Source of the DNA: Hymenobacter jeollabukensis
GTDB taxonomy: Bacteria > Bacteroidota > Bacteroidia > Cytophagales > Hymenobacteraceae
Reading direction: 5' to 3'
NCBI RefSeq assembly: GCF_005771675.1
Contig: NZ_VAJM01000001.1
Location: 1-64,000, forward strand
Length of the DNA: 64,000 bases
Made by a program: the position numbers and the translations under genes. The notes under the pieces were generated by a model. That model did no database searches. It saw nothing but the letters and a program-made list of their open reading frames with translations, and was not told where the DNA came from. Positions 30,457 through 39,360 of this stretch are shown one piece after another (position 1 is the first letter of the stretch; every line of letters starts with the position of its first letter).

Positions 30457-33420
30457 CTAGAACAGCGTCATCTGCGACTTGGGCTTGCGTTGCAACAGGG
30501 CCTGCGCCTGGGCCACTTCCTCGGCCGAAATTTCCACCGGGCCGTCGTGCTCGGGCAGCGGGCCGTCCTCGGGCGTGGTGGCCGAGGCGGGGCGCGGAAT
30601 GGTGGCCGGGCCCTTGCGCTTGGCCTGGGCCTTGCGCTCCGGCTCGGGGCCTTCGTCGGTGAGCAGCTCCACGCCGAGCACCTTGAAATAGTTGAGCTTG
30701 TTGCCCATGGCCTTCCAGCCCTTCACGTCGATGAACTCGTGCAGGTGCAGGCGCTCCGAGAGCTTCTCCCCCTTCTTTTCCTTCTGCACTTTCACCTCGA
30801 TTTCGGGCGCCACGCCGCAGGTGGCCACCAGCAGGTGCGTGCCCTTGGTTTCGGGGATGAAGACGAATTTCTTGGCCAGGGTGCTCGTCTCGATGCGGAA
30901 CCGTTTGACGTAGTGCGTCTTGGTTTCGCCTTCCAGGTACACCGCGTTGATGACCGTGTCGGGCTCGAATTTGCGCAGCAGCACCAGGTCGCGCATCACG
31001 AAGTGAATGGCCGGGTCGGGCGCAGTCAGTTCGTACGAGCCGTCCTTGTAGATGGCCAGCACCGCGTCCTCGGTATCGAAGGTGCCCAGGAAGCGGCCGT
31101 GCCCGCCGGTGTTCAGGCGGCCCACCACTTCGTCGAAGAACACCTCGCGCCCGCCGAGCGTGGAGTCGCCCTTGGACTTCTGGGTAATCTTCTTCACCGG
31201 CTGCTTGGTCACGATGTTGCCCATCGAGCCCTTGCCCTTGATGGCCAGCTCGGCAAAGTCGAAGTCGAACTTCTTCACCCGCGCCGGGGCCTTGTCCGAC
31301 AGCTCCACCGACAGGATTTCCGACTCCGAGTTAGGGTTGGCCGTCAAGTACAGCACCTTGGAGTTCTTGCCGCCTTTGGTCAGATCGTAGGACTTATCAC
31401 GCGTGATGCCCGTGACCAGGAAACGTTTGGCGTAGCTGATACCCGACGGGCCATCCTGGTACACCATGTTGTACACCAGCCGGTCGTCGTTCTTGTTGTA
31501 GACGCCCACGTGCAGCAGGTCCTTGCCGACGAAGGTCTTCTCCGCAATCCGGGTCACCACGAAGGAGCCGTCGCGGCGGATGGCAATGATGTCGTCCAGG
31601 TCGGAGCAGTCACACACGAACTCGTCCTTCTTCAGCCCGTGGCCCACGAAGCCGTCCTGGCGGTTCACGTACAGCTTCTGGTTGGCCACGGCCACTTTCT
31701 GGGCCGTCACCACGTCGAAGGTGCGCAGCTCGGTTTTGCGCTCCTTCGCGTCGCCGTACTTCTTCAGCAGGCCCTCGAAGTAGCGGATGGCGTAGCGCGT
31801 GAGGTTGGCCAGGTTGTCGGCCACCTCTTCCAGCTCGGCTTCCAGCTTCTGGATGTACTCGTCGGCCTTGAAGCCGTCGTACTTCGAGATACGCTTGATG
31901 CGGATTTCCGTCAGGCGGGTCAAATCATCCTCCGTAATGGCGCGGCGCAGCACGATGCGCGTGTCATTGGCCTTTTCCCGCTCCCCGTCGATGCGCACGT
32001 ACTTTTTCAGCCCGGCGTCGATGGTTTCCAGGATCTGCTCCCAGGTTTCGCACTCCTCGATCTTGCGGTAGATGCGGTTTTCGATGAAGATTTTCTCCAG
32101 CGAGGCCGAATGCCAGCGCTCCTGCAGCTCGTCCTGCCGGATCTGCAGCTCCCGCTCCAGCAGGCGCAGCGTCTTGCTGGTGCTCAGCCGCAGCATGTCC
32201 TCCACCGCCACGAAGCGCGGCTTCTCGTCGATGATGACGCAGGTGTTGGGCGAGATGCTGATTTCGCAGTCGGTGAAGGCGTACAGCGCGTCCATGGTCA
32301 GGTCCGGCGACACGCCCGCGGGCAGGTGCACCTGGATTTCCACCACGGCGGCGGTGTTGTCCACCACCTTCTTGATCTTGATTTTGTTGGCTTCCGAGGC
32401 CTTCACGATGCTTTCCATCACGCCGGTGGTCGTCGTGCCGTAGGGCACGTCGCGGATGATGAGCATGGTTTTGTCGACCTTCTCGATGGTGGCGCGCAGG
32501 CGCAGCTTGCCGCCGCGCACGCCATTATTGTAATTCGAGATGTCGCAGAGGCCGCCGGTGGGAAAGTCCGGGTACAGGATGATGTCGCGGCCCTTGAGCA
32601 CGTCAATCGAGGCCTTGCACAACTCGCGGAAGTTGTGGGGCATGATCTTGGTCGACAGACCCACGGCAATACCTTCGATGCCCTGGGCGAGCAGCAGCGG
32701 GAATTTCACCGGCAGGGTCACCGGCTCGCGCTTGCGGCCGTCGTAGCTGGCCTGCCACTCGGTGGTGTCGGGGTTGAAGACCACGTCGAGGGCAAACTTC
32801 GAGAGGCGGGCCTCGATGTAACGCGGAGCGGCGGCGCCGTCGCCGGTGCGCACGTCGCCCCAGTTGCCCTGGGTTTCGATCAGCAGGTCCTTCTGGCCCA
32901 GGTTCACGATGGCGTCGCCGATGCTGGCGTCGCCATGCGGATGGTACTGCATGGTCTGCCCGATGACGTTGGCCACCTTGTTGAAGCGGCCGTCGTCCAT
33001 TTCCTTCATCGCGTGCAGGATGCGGCGCTGCACGGGCTTGAGGCCATCCTCGATGGCGGGCACGGCCCGCTCCAGAATCACGTAGGAGGCATATTCCAGA
33101 AACCAGTTCTGGTACATGCCGCCGATGCTGCTGATGTCGTGGATGGTTTCGCCCGGCTTGAAGTCGCCTTCCTCGGCCTGCACGGCCAGGGCCAGCTCTT
33201 CGGCCGCGTCGTCGCTGCCGTCGGCTTCCTCGGCGCTCAGCTCGTCGGCTTCGGCCAGCGGCTCCCCGTCGGGGCCGTGGGCAGTTTCCGGGGCGGCGGT
33301 TTCGTCATTATCGGCCGCGGCGGGTGCGGCCCCAAAATCGATGGTATCCCCGACGCCGAACAACTCGGGGTCCTGGCCGTTCAGGTTCTGCTCGTCGGGG
33401 GTGTGGTTGTCGTTTGACAC
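30457..33420 (-). CDS. parC: DNA topoisomerase IV/gyrase subunit A
   Basis: A 987-residue type IIA topoisomerase subunit that cuts and rejoins DNA. The breakage domain has AIEDGLKPVQRRILHAMKEM and QYHPHGDASIGDAIVNLGQ; the catalytic tyrosine is Tyr201 in APRYIEARLS. A coiled-coil tower and a C-terminal beta-pinwheel follow. The first 90 residues are an acidic low-complexity extension before the conserved core, unusual for the family. The matching parE lies 8.4 kb away on the same strand rather than next to it. A -7 box is at 33531-33538. Confidence 0.93.
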   Translation of the reverse strand: MSNDNHTPDEQNLNGQDPELFGVGDTIDFGAAPAAADNDETAAPETAHGPDGEPLAEADELSAEEADGSDDAAEELALAVQAEEGDFKPGETIHDISSIGGMYQNWFLEYASYVILERAVPAIEDGLKPVQRRILHAMKEMDDGRFNKVANVIGQTMQYHPHGDASIGDAIVNLGQKDLLIETQGNWGDVRTGDGAAAPRYIEARLSKFALDVVFNPDTTEWQASYDGRKREPVTLPVKFPLLLAQGIEGIAVGLSTKIMPHNFRELCKASIDVLKGRDIILYPDFPTGGLCDISNYNNGVRGGKLRLRATIEKVDKTMLIIRDVPYGTTTTGVMESIVKASEANKIKIKKVVDNTAAVVEIQVHLPAGVSPDLTMDALYAFTDCEISISPNTCVIIDEKPRFVAVEDMLRLSTSKTLRLLERELQIRQDELQERWHSASLEKIFIENRIYRKIEECETWEQILETIDAGLKKYVRIDGEREKANDTRIVLRRAITEDDLTRLTEIRIKRISKYDGFKADEYIQKLEAELEEVADNLANLTRYAIRYFEGLLKKYGDAKERKTELRTFDVVTAQKVAVANQKLYVNRQDGFVGHGLKKDEFVCDCSDLDDIIAIRRDGSFVVTRIAEKTFVGKDLLHVGVYNKNDDRLVYNMVYQDGPSGISYAKRFLVTGITRDKSYDLTKGGKNSKVLYLTANPNSESEILSVELSDKAPARVKKFDFDFAELAIKGKGSMGNIVTKQPVKKITQKSKGDSTLGGREVFFDEVVGRLNTGGHGRFLGTFDTEDAVLAIYKDGSYELTAPDPAIHFVMRDLVLLRKFEPDTVINAVYLEGETKTHYVKRFRIETSTLAKKFVFIPETKGTHLLVATCGVAPEIEVKVQKEKKGEKLSERLHLHEFIDVKGWKAMGNKLNYFKVLGVELLTDEGPEPERKAQAKRKGPATIPRPASATTPEDGPLPEHDGPVEISAEEVAQAQALLQRKPKSQMTLF

Positions 33421-33530
33421 GCGCGGGGGTGGCTTGGGCCACGGTTATTGTTCTTGTACCTCTCCTTGGCGGCGCCGAACCGCCAAAGGCTCCTTAAAAC
33501 ACGCCTGCTGCGGAATTGGTGCGCAGGCCG

Positions 33531-33538
33531 CAAACGTA
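33531..33538 (-). promoter_or_regulatory. -7 box for parC
   Basis: TACGTTTG on the minus strand, about 110 bases upstream of the parC start. Confidence 0.5.
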
Positions 33539-33887
33539 AGGGTTAACTCATCGGGGGAAACATCAAAACCAGGGAAACCCGGCAAAGCCCGCGCAGCGGT
33601 GAGGCTGATCGGGCCATACCAATGGCCTTCAAAAGTACCGTTTGCCGGGCAGAGCACAACACCCTGCAAGCTCATCGGCGCACATAAAGTTCCTAAAAAA
33701 ATTAGTCATAACCCAACCTTTCAAACAAATCACACCGCAAAAGCGGGAAACAGAGGCCTGATTCAGCCAATATTATTAGCAAATAAATTCCCCTACGATG
33801 CTACTATGCGCTGTGCGCCATGAGATGGTGCATAGCCTACAGCTTGAAGCGGCTTCAGAAGTTCTGGATTAGTTGATTGCCGCGAAA
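33539..33887. other. Intergenic stretch without a supported gene
   Basis: This is an AT-richer gap between parC and the receiver gene. A 76-codon frame on the minus strand (33445-33675) overlaps the parC promoter, has no family match and was not accepted. A GCGCTGTGCGCCATGA segment near 33809 has a short palindrome. Nothing else was seen. Confidence 0.5.
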
Positions 33888-33935
33888 CGCAACGGCCCGC
33901 CGGCGCACTACACTGTGCACTGGCGGGCCGTTGCG
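33888..33935 (-). terminator. Terminator of the kai operon
   Basis: A 14-bp stem CGCAACGGCCCGCC/GGCGGGCCGTTGCG with an inner GCAC/GTGC pair, 15 bases after the stop at 33951. It closes the five-gene kaiC-to-receiver unit. Confidence 0.8.
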
Positions 33936-33950
33936 GATAAACCGGGGAGC

Positions 33951-34370
33951 TTACTCGGCTGGCACGTACTGGAAGTGCTGCAGCAGCACGTCGTCAATTT
34001 TTTCCTTGGTCAGCGGCTTGTTCAGAAAGCCGGCAATTTTCAGCTGTTGCATCCGCTCCACGTCCTGTGGGTGCAGGGAGGTGGTCAGCATCACGATAAC
34101 CGTTTCGGGTTTATTGGCCGCGGGCAGGTGCTCGTAAGCCTGTAGAAACTCAAATCCATCCATCACGGGCATTTTCACGTCCAGAAACACCAGTACCGGC
34201 TCACTCGGCTTCGGGCCCGGGCGGCGGGCTTGCAGCGCGTCCATGGCTTCCAGGCCATTTTGGGCAACCAGTAGTTCGTCGGCTACGGCCAAGCGCTTCA
34301 GCAGCAGCCGGTTCAGGTAATTGGTGGTTTGGTCGTCGTCAACGAGCAGAATACAGGAAGGGAGGGGCAT
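33951..34370 (-). CDS. Single-domain response regulator
   Basis: A 139-residue receiver domain with no output domain. The acidic triad is DDD at 11-13, the phospho-acceptor is Asp64 in VFLDVKMPVMDG, the switch threonine lies in MLTTS (96-97), and Lys118 is in LNKPL. It is the last gene of the kai operon, 62 bases after the PAS kinase, and is probably its phosphate receiver. With no DNA-binding domain it must act through another protein. Confidence 0.92.
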   Translation of the reverse strand: MPLPSCILLVDDDQTTNYLNRLLLKRLAVADELLVAQNGLEAMDALQARRPGPKPSEPVLVFLDVKMPVMDGFEFLQAYEHLPAANKPETVIVMLTTSLHPQDVERMQQLKIAGFLNKPLTKEKIDDVLLQHFQYVPAE

Positions 34371-34432
34371 TGCAGCGGCAAAAAGGGGGTGTGCCGCGGG
34401 CGCCGGGGCCCGCGCAGGGACGCTTACGGAAT

Positions 34433-36148
34433 TCAGCGGCGGAAGTACACGGAAAACGTCGAACCGACGCCCACCGTGCTTTGGACCTCGACGTGGCCGC
34501 CCGCGTTTTCCATGATGCGCTTGACCATGTAGAGCCCGATGCCCGAGCCTTCGACGTGGTCGTGGAAGCGCTGGAACATGGCAAACAGCTTGGCATTGCC
34601 GGCCACCTTCAGGCCCAGACCGTTGTCCTGCACGGTCAGCACCTGGTGCTCGGCGGTGGCGTGGCAGCGCACCTGCACCCGGGGTGTGCGGTCGGGGTGG
34701 CGGTACTTGAGGGCGTTACTGAGCAGGTTATAAATCACCGAGCGCAGGTTTTTCTCCGAAAACGGCACCGGCGCGCAATGCTGCACGTCCACGTCCAGTT
34801 GGGCGCCGGAGGCTTCCATCAGGGGCACCAGGTCCAACATCACGGCGCGCACCACCGGCGCCAGCTCGATCAGCCCCTGGGGCTGCTCGTGCTCCTTCTG
34901 CAGGCGCGTCACTTCGGTCAGGTGCTCAATGGTGCGCTTGAAGCGGTCCACCGACCCCTGCATCATGCGCACCAGCGGCTCGACGGCAGGTCCGGCCACC
35001 AGCTCGGCGGGCAGCTCGCCCAACAGGGCCGCCAGCAGCCCTTCGATATTGTTGATCGGGGCCTTGAGGTCGTGCGAGGCGGTGTAAATGAAATTGTCCA
35101 GGTCGCGGTTGATGCGCAGCAGCTGCTCGTTGCTGGCGCGGAGCAGTTCCTGAGCTTCGGCCACGCGGGCCTGGGTGACTTTGTGCTCGTGGATGTCAGT
35201 GTAGGCCCCGATCCACTGAATAATCTCGCCCTGTTCGTTGCGCGAGGGCAGCGCCCGGCCCAGCATCCAGCGAAACTCGCCCGTAGCGCTGCGGATGCGG
35301 CACTCGATTTCCAGCGCTTCCCCGCTCTCGATGGCCTCGCGCCAGCGCTGCACCGCGCCCGGTAGGTCGTCGGGGTGAATAAGGGCGCTGAAGCTGTGCG
35401 CGGGGTCGATCTGCGCGTTGTGGCCGGTGTACTCGAACCAGCGGCGGTTAAGGTAGGTGTTGCGGCCGGCAGAGTTGGCCGTCCAAGCAATGTGCGGCAT
35501 GCCCTCCAGGATGCGGCTGGTTTCGGCAGCGGTCTGCTCGGCGGCCTGCTGGGCCTGGGCCTGGGTGCGCAGCGTTTCCTGCTGGCGTTCCAGCAGGGTG
35601 TTCTGCTCGGTCACCCGGGCCCGGATGGCGCTGATTTCGCGCTGCTCCGACACATCCGTAACGATGACGGCCAGTACCGGCGTCTGATTGAACACCAGCA
35701 CGTTCAGGGCCAGGGCCACGGGGCGCTGCTGGCCGTTGGTAGCCTGTAGGGGCATTTCGCCCTTGCTTTTGCCCCGCCAGGCCTTGGCCAGCAGGTCTTC
35801 CCAGTAGGCTTGGCAATCGGTGGGCACGAAGTCGTGAAACGCGACGCCCATCATGCTCTCCAGCGGGGCCTTGACCATACCGGCCAGGCAGGCGTTGCAG
35901 TAGAGCACGGTGCCGTTCTGGCTGAGCAGCAGCGCGCCCTCGCTCATCTGCTCGATGAGGGTGCGGTAGCTCTGGTCGGCGCCTTCGAGGGTGAAGATGC
36001 GCGGCCCCTCGGGTGCCTGCACGGCCAGCGCATCGATGGTGCCGGTGCGGATGGCCGTTATGAGGTCTTCAGCTTCCTGCAGCCGGTGGCGCAGCGCCTC
36101 GTTTTCCTGCGCCAGCTCAGCGGCAGTGAGCGGCCCGCGGTCAGTCAT
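34433..36148 (-). CDS. PAS histidine kinase of the kai operon
   Basis: A 571-residue soluble sensor kinase. An N-terminal coiled coil (1-40) is followed by PAS 1 (about 55-170), a coiled coil, PAS 2 (about 210-325, with WFEYTGHNAQIDPAHSFSAL), HisKA with His359 in YTASHDLKAPI, and an ATPase domain (N-box YNLLSNALKY 473-482, DNGLG 508-512, GSGIGLY 534-540). No membrane segment is present. It lacks the KaiB-like sensor domain of cyanobacterial SasA. Its ATG overlaps the end of the second kaiB by 8 bases (ATGACTGA), so the two are translationally coupled. Confidence 0.92.
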   Translation of the reverse strand: MTDRGPLTAAELAQENEALRHRLQEAEDLITAIRTGTIDALAVQAPEGPRIFTLEGADQSYRTLIEQMSEGALLLSQNGTVLYCNACLAGMVKAPLESMMGVAFHDFVPTDCQAYWEDLLAKAWRGKSKGEMPLQATNGQQRPVALALNVLVFNQTPVLAVIVTDVSEQREISAIRARVTEQNTLLERQQETLRTQAQAQQAAEQTAAETSRILEGMPHIAWTANSAGRNTYLNRRWFEYTGHNAQIDPAHSFSALIHPDDLPGAVQRWREAIESGEALEIECRIRSATGEFRWMLGRALPSRNEQGEIIQWIGAYTDIHEHKVTQARVAEAQELLRASNEQLLRINRDLDNFIYTASHDLKAPINNIEGLLAALLGELPAELVAGPAVEPLVRMMQGSVDRFKRTIEHLTEVTRLQKEHEQPQGLIELAPVVRAVMLDLVPLMEASGAQLDVDVQHCAPVPFSEKNLRSVIYNLLSNALKYRHPDRTPRVQVRCHATAEHQVLTVQDNGLGLKVAGNAKLFAMFQRFHDHVEGSGIGLYMVKRIMENAGGHVEVQSTVGVGSTFSVYFRR

Positions 36149-36470
36149 GGAGGTACGGGTCGTTGGGGTCAGGCACGAGGCCGAGCAAGGACAGCACACG
36201 GCGGCGGTCCGACAGGTCGCCGACCAGGAAGCGCACCAGCCCCGGTTGCTTCTTGATGAGCGTGGGCGCGGCCACGATACGCTCCGCCCTGGCCAGTTCG
36301 GGCTGCTGGTAGATGTCGACGATCTGCAGCTCGCAGCGCCCCGGCAGGTACCGCTCGCAGATGTCCTGCAGGTTGCGCACGGCCTGGGTGGAGTTGGGCG
36401 TGGCGCCAGTAATGAAGAGGTGCAGCACGTATTCGGGCCCGGCCGAATCCGGGGCTTGCTCTGGTTCCAT
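36141..36470 (-). CDS. KaiB-like protein 2
   Basis: A 109-residue thioredoxin-like KaiB family protein. It has the first strand and helix YVLHLFITGATPNSTQAVRN, the cis-proline AAPTL (67-71) and the C-terminal VGDLSDRRRVLSLLGL. It is more diverged than the neighbouring KaiB: the usual RVLIGLD ending is RVLSLLG. KaiB proteins bind the CI ring of KaiC in a rare refolded state. It lies between kaiB-1 (10-bp gap) and the kinase (8-bp overlap), so it may be the kinase's partner, as the sensor half of SasA is. Confidence 0.88.
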   Translation of the reverse strand: MEPEQAPDSAGPEYVLHLFITGATPNSTQAVRNLQDICERYLPGRCELQIVDIYQQPELARAERIVAAPTLIKKQPGLVRFLVGDLSDRRRVLSLLGLVPDPNDPYLHD

Positions 36471-36480
36471 ACAGCCTGGC

Positions 36481-36804
36481 TTACTTGTGCAGTCCCGGCC
36501 GGATATCGAGGCCCACCAACACCCGCTCCTGGTTCGACAGGTCGCCGATGATCTTGCGAATGGGCGAGGGCACCTTGCGCACCAACGTGGGAATGGCCAG
36601 GATCTGGTCCCCCTCGGCCAACTGGGGGTGCTGCATCAGGTCGATGACTTCCAGGCGGTAACGCCCGTGCAGGTGCTCTTCGCAGTACTTTTTGAGGTTG
36701 GCCAGGGCGGTGACGGATTTCACCGTCTGCCCGGCCACATATAGGCGCAGTTCCCAGGTTTCCTCGTCCATAGTTGATTGCGTAGGGGCCAGTGTCGTCT
36801 GCAT
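36481..36804 (-). CDS. kaiB: KaiB protein 1
   Basis: A 107-residue KaiB. It carries [20 protein letters not shown], the [15 protein letters not shown] segment and the strongly conserved ending [18 protein letters not shown] (83-100), very close to cyanobacterial KaiB. It should bind KaiC and slow or reset its phosphorylation cycle. The ATG at 36804 leaves nine bases after the kaiC stop. An alternative ATG at 36771 would give a start nearer to that of most KaiB proteins. Confidence 0.92.
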   Translation of the reverse strand: MQTTLAPTQSTMDEETWELRLYVAGQTVKSVTALANLKKYCEEHLHGRYRLEVIDLMQHPQLAEGDQILAIPTLVRKVPSPIRKIIGDLSNQERVLVGLDIRPGLHK

Positions 36805-36813
36805 ACCGGACTG

Positions 36814-38544
36814 TTACGAATTTGCGGGCGCAGCGGCCGAATGATTGCCCGGGCGGGCGTTGTGGCCGGCCGCAATCTGCTGACGGGCCTGGGAGAGTTC
36901 CTGGTGGCGCTGCTCTTCTTCCTGGTTCGAGCGGCGCAGCTCCTCCTCCACCGACTCAAACTCGGTGCGCAGGTTGGCAATGGTAGCTTCGAGCACCCGG
37001 CGCTTGCGTTCCAGCTCCCGCTCCCGCCGCTCGATTTCCTGCTGGGCGGCCACGGCCACGGCCTGCTCCTGCAGAAACTGCGTCTGGCGCGAAGCCCCCG
37101 TCACGATGCCGCCGGGGCCGATGACCACGTCGAGCAGGCGGATGCCCTCGTGGGTCACCACGAACTCGCGCACCTGGTTGGAGTGGGCCATGCCGCGGGC
37201 CTTGAGGATGCTCACGCCGCGGTTTCGCTCGCCGATGCCTTCCAGGTCGCGCACGTGAATCCAGGTATCGACCAGCGACGAGACACCTTCCTCGGTCATT
37301 TCCTGGTTGGCGCTGCGCCCGCTCACCAGGGCCGTAAACAGGGCCGTAATGCCCTGCACCTTCAGGTAGTCGATGAGGCGGGTGAGCATGCCGCGTACTT
37401 CCGTGATGCTGCCCACCGACACGAGGTTGCTGATCGGGTCGATGACCACGGCCTGGGGCCGGAACTGGCCGATGAGCTTGTGCAGGGTCACCAGGTGCTG
37501 TTCCAGCCCGTTGAGCGTAGGCCGGGAGGCTTCGATGTGCAGCAGCCCCTGCTCCACGAAGGGCTGCAGGTCCAGCCCGACGGAGCGCATGTTGCGCATC
37601 AGCTGCTGCGGCGACTCCTCGAAGGCGAAGTAGAGGCACCGCTCGCCGCGGCGGCAGGCTTCGGCGGCGAAGGCAGCGGCCAGCGTGGTCTTGGCCGTGC
37701 CGGCCGTGCCGGTAATGAGGGTGCTGCTGCCGCGGTACAGGCCGCCGCGGGTAAACATTTCGTCCAGCCCCGGCACCCCCGTCGATACCACCTCGTTGGA
37801 TACCTCGTGCTCCAGCTTCAGGCTGGTGACGGGCAGCACCGAAATGCCGTCCTCGGTAATCAGGTAGGGGTACTCGTTGGTGCCGTGGGTGCTGCCGCGG
37901 TACTTCACGATGCGCAGGCGGCGGGTGGTAATCTGGTTGATGACCCGGTTGTCGAGCAGAATCACGCAGTCCGATACGTACTCCTCCAGGCCCTGGCGCG
38001 TGAGCGAACCGTCCCCCCGCTCGGCGGTGATGATGGTGGTAACGCCCTTGTCCTTCAGCCAGCGAAACAGCCGGCGGATTTCGGAACGCAGCACGGCCTG
38101 GTTGCTGAAGCCCGAAAACAGGGACTCAATGGTATCGAGCACCACGCGCTTGGCCCCGATCGAGTCGATGGCGTAGCCCAGGCGGATAAACAGGCCCTCC
38201 AGGTCGTACTCGCCGGTTTCCTCAATTTCGGAGCGGTCGACGTGCACGTGGTCGAGGCGCAGCTTCTTGTCGGCCACCAGCTGCTTGAGGTCGAAGCCCA
38301 GGGAGGTGACGTTGGCGGCCAGCTCGTCGGCGGTTTCCTCGAAGGCCATCAGCACGCCCGGCTCGTCGAACTCCTCGATGCCGCGCACCAGGAACTCCAC
38401 GCTCATCAGCGTCTTGCCGCAGCCGGCCGAGCCGCAGAGCAGCGTGGGCCGGCCCTGGGGCAGCCCGCCGTTGGTTATTTCATCGAGGCCATCGATGCCC
38501 GTGGGGGCTTTGGGTAACTGGGGCAGCGCGGGGGCAGCGGTCAT
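36814..38544 (-). CDS. kaiC: Circadian clock ATPase/kinase KaiC
   Basis: A 576-residue double-domain KaiC. CI has Walker A GSAGCGKT (38-45) and the catalytic pair E69-E70 in MAFEE. CII has Walker A GTAGTAKT (279-286) and E309-E310 in AFEE. The phosphorylation segment MTEEGVSSLVDTWIHV places T417, S422 and S423 where cyanobacterial KaiC has T426, S431 and T432, so the site pair is Ser-Ser. Residues 485-560 form a charged coiled coil in place of the short A-loop tail. It is the first gene of kaiC-kaiB-kaiB-kinase-receiver. No kaiA is present. Confidence 0.95.
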   Translation of the reverse strand: MTAAPALPQLPKAPTGIDGLDEITNGGLPQGRPTLLCGSAGCGKTLMSVEFLVRGIEEFDEPGVLMAFEETADELAANVTSLGFDLKQLVADKKLRLDHVHVDRSEIEETGEYDLEGLFIRLGYAIDSIGAKRVVLDTIESLFSGFSNQAVLRSEIRRLFRWLKDKGVTTIITAERGDGSLTRQGLEEYVSDCVILLDNRVINQITTRRLRIVKYRGSTHGTNEYPYLITEDGISVLPVTSLKLEHEVSNEVVSTGVPGLDEMFTRGGLYRGSSTLITGTAGTAKTTLAAAFAAEACRRGERCLYFAFEESPQQLMRNMRSVGLDLQPFVEQGLLHIEASRPTLNGLEQHLVTLHKLIGQFRPQAVVIDPISNLVSVGSITEVRGMLTRLIDYLKVQGITALFTALVSGRSANQEMTEEGVSSLVDTWIHVRDLEGIGERNRGVSILKARGMAHSNQVREFVVTHEGIRLLDVVIGPGGIVTGASRQTQFLQEQAVAVAAQQEIERRERELERKRRVLEATIANLRTEFESVEEELRRSNQEEEQRHQELSQARQQIAAGHNARPGNHSAAAPANS

Positions 38545-38632
38545 AAGGCGGTGTGCGGTAACGGCAACGTAAGCGGCAACTCTACGGCTTCACTACCGGC
38601 TAAAGGGCCGGTTTCAGCAGCAGTCAGACGGG

Positions 38633-38639
38633 CAAGGTA
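38633..38639 (-). promoter_or_regulatory. Possible -7 box for kaiC
   Basis: The minus strand reads TACCTTG, a near match to TAnnTTTG, about 90 bases before the kaiC start. No clear -33 element was seen. Confidence 0.3.
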
Positions 38640-38664
38640 CGGTTTTATCGGCACGGTGGCGCTT

Positions 38665-39246
38665 TTACAGCCGGGCGAGAACTTGGTCGTACAGCTCCGG
38701 GTCGGCTTCGTCGAGCCAGTGGTAGCTGCCCATGATTTCCACGTCGATGGTCTGCTGCATTACCGGCTCAAACGGCTTCGGTATCCAGCAATACAGGACG
38801 GGGAACTGATGCCCGGGCACGTGCTCCCGCAAATAAAACCAGGTATCGATGGGCGGCGCGTCCTCCTCGTCCACCAAACCCCGGCTTTCCACAATTGGCG
38901 CCCCGTCGTACGTGCTCAGCTGCGTTTCAAAGCCCAGAATGCGGCCCCGATCCAGTAGCCCGGCCCCGCCCAGCCGCGCCCGAGGCTCCTCCCGGTGGGC
39001 TAGCGCGGCGCGCAAGACTTCCTGATAGCCGGCCGCGCTGAAGCACCGGCCATCCATGCTGGCGCACGTACCCTCGTACCAGTCGTCGGCCGGCTCCAGC
39101 CGGTACAGCGGCTGCCCGTCGATGAGCGGATTGGTCTGCCGGAATACGCGGCCGTAGTCGCCCCGCTCGAAGTCGAAGCCGGCGGCCAGGCGTTCGGTCC
39201 TCGGTATCACCTGCCGCAGACGGGCCGTGAATAGCTCCAGGTTCAT
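38665..39246 (-). CDS. Hypothetical protein
   Basis: A 193-residue soluble acidic protein with no recognised family. It is rich in aromatic residues, with segments such as DTWFYLREHVPGHQFPVLYC and a C-terminal GSYHWLDEADPELYDQVLA. No signal peptide or membrane segment is seen. The ATG at 39246 was chosen because upstream codons run into non-coding repeat DNA. It is upstream of kaiC on the same strand with a 120-bp gap, so cotranscription is possible but not shown. Confidence 0.65.
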   Translation of the reverse strand: MNLELFTARLRQVIPRTERLAAGFDFERGDYGRVFRQTNPLIDGQPLYRLEPADDWYEGTCASMDGRCFSAAGYQEVLRAALAHREEPRARLGGAGLLDRGRILGFETQLSTYDGAPIVESRGLVDEEDAPPIDTWFYLREHVPGHQFPVLYCWIPKPFEPVMQQTIDVEIMGSYHWLDEADPELYDQVLARL

Positions 39247-39360
39247 AGCTGCAAGGTAGGGAGTCGGCAACAATAGACTGGGGCGGCTGCCCACGGCCCC
39301 TGGTTCCGCCCAACCCCCTCCTACTCGCTCCCAGGGGCCTTTTACGTCTCAAACATTGCT

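Noticed and set aside
30403-33417. 1004-codon open frame on the plus strand
   Set aside because: It is the antisense shadow of parC, with the same low-complexity composition.
33445-33675. 76-codon frame upstream of parC
   Set aside because: Overlaps the parC promoter box, has no family match and no terminator or start context.
36814-38544. RadA or a general RecA-like ATPase rather than KaiC
   Set aside because: Two KaiC domains, EE catalytic pairs, the phosphosite segment and adjacent kaiB genes make KaiC clear.
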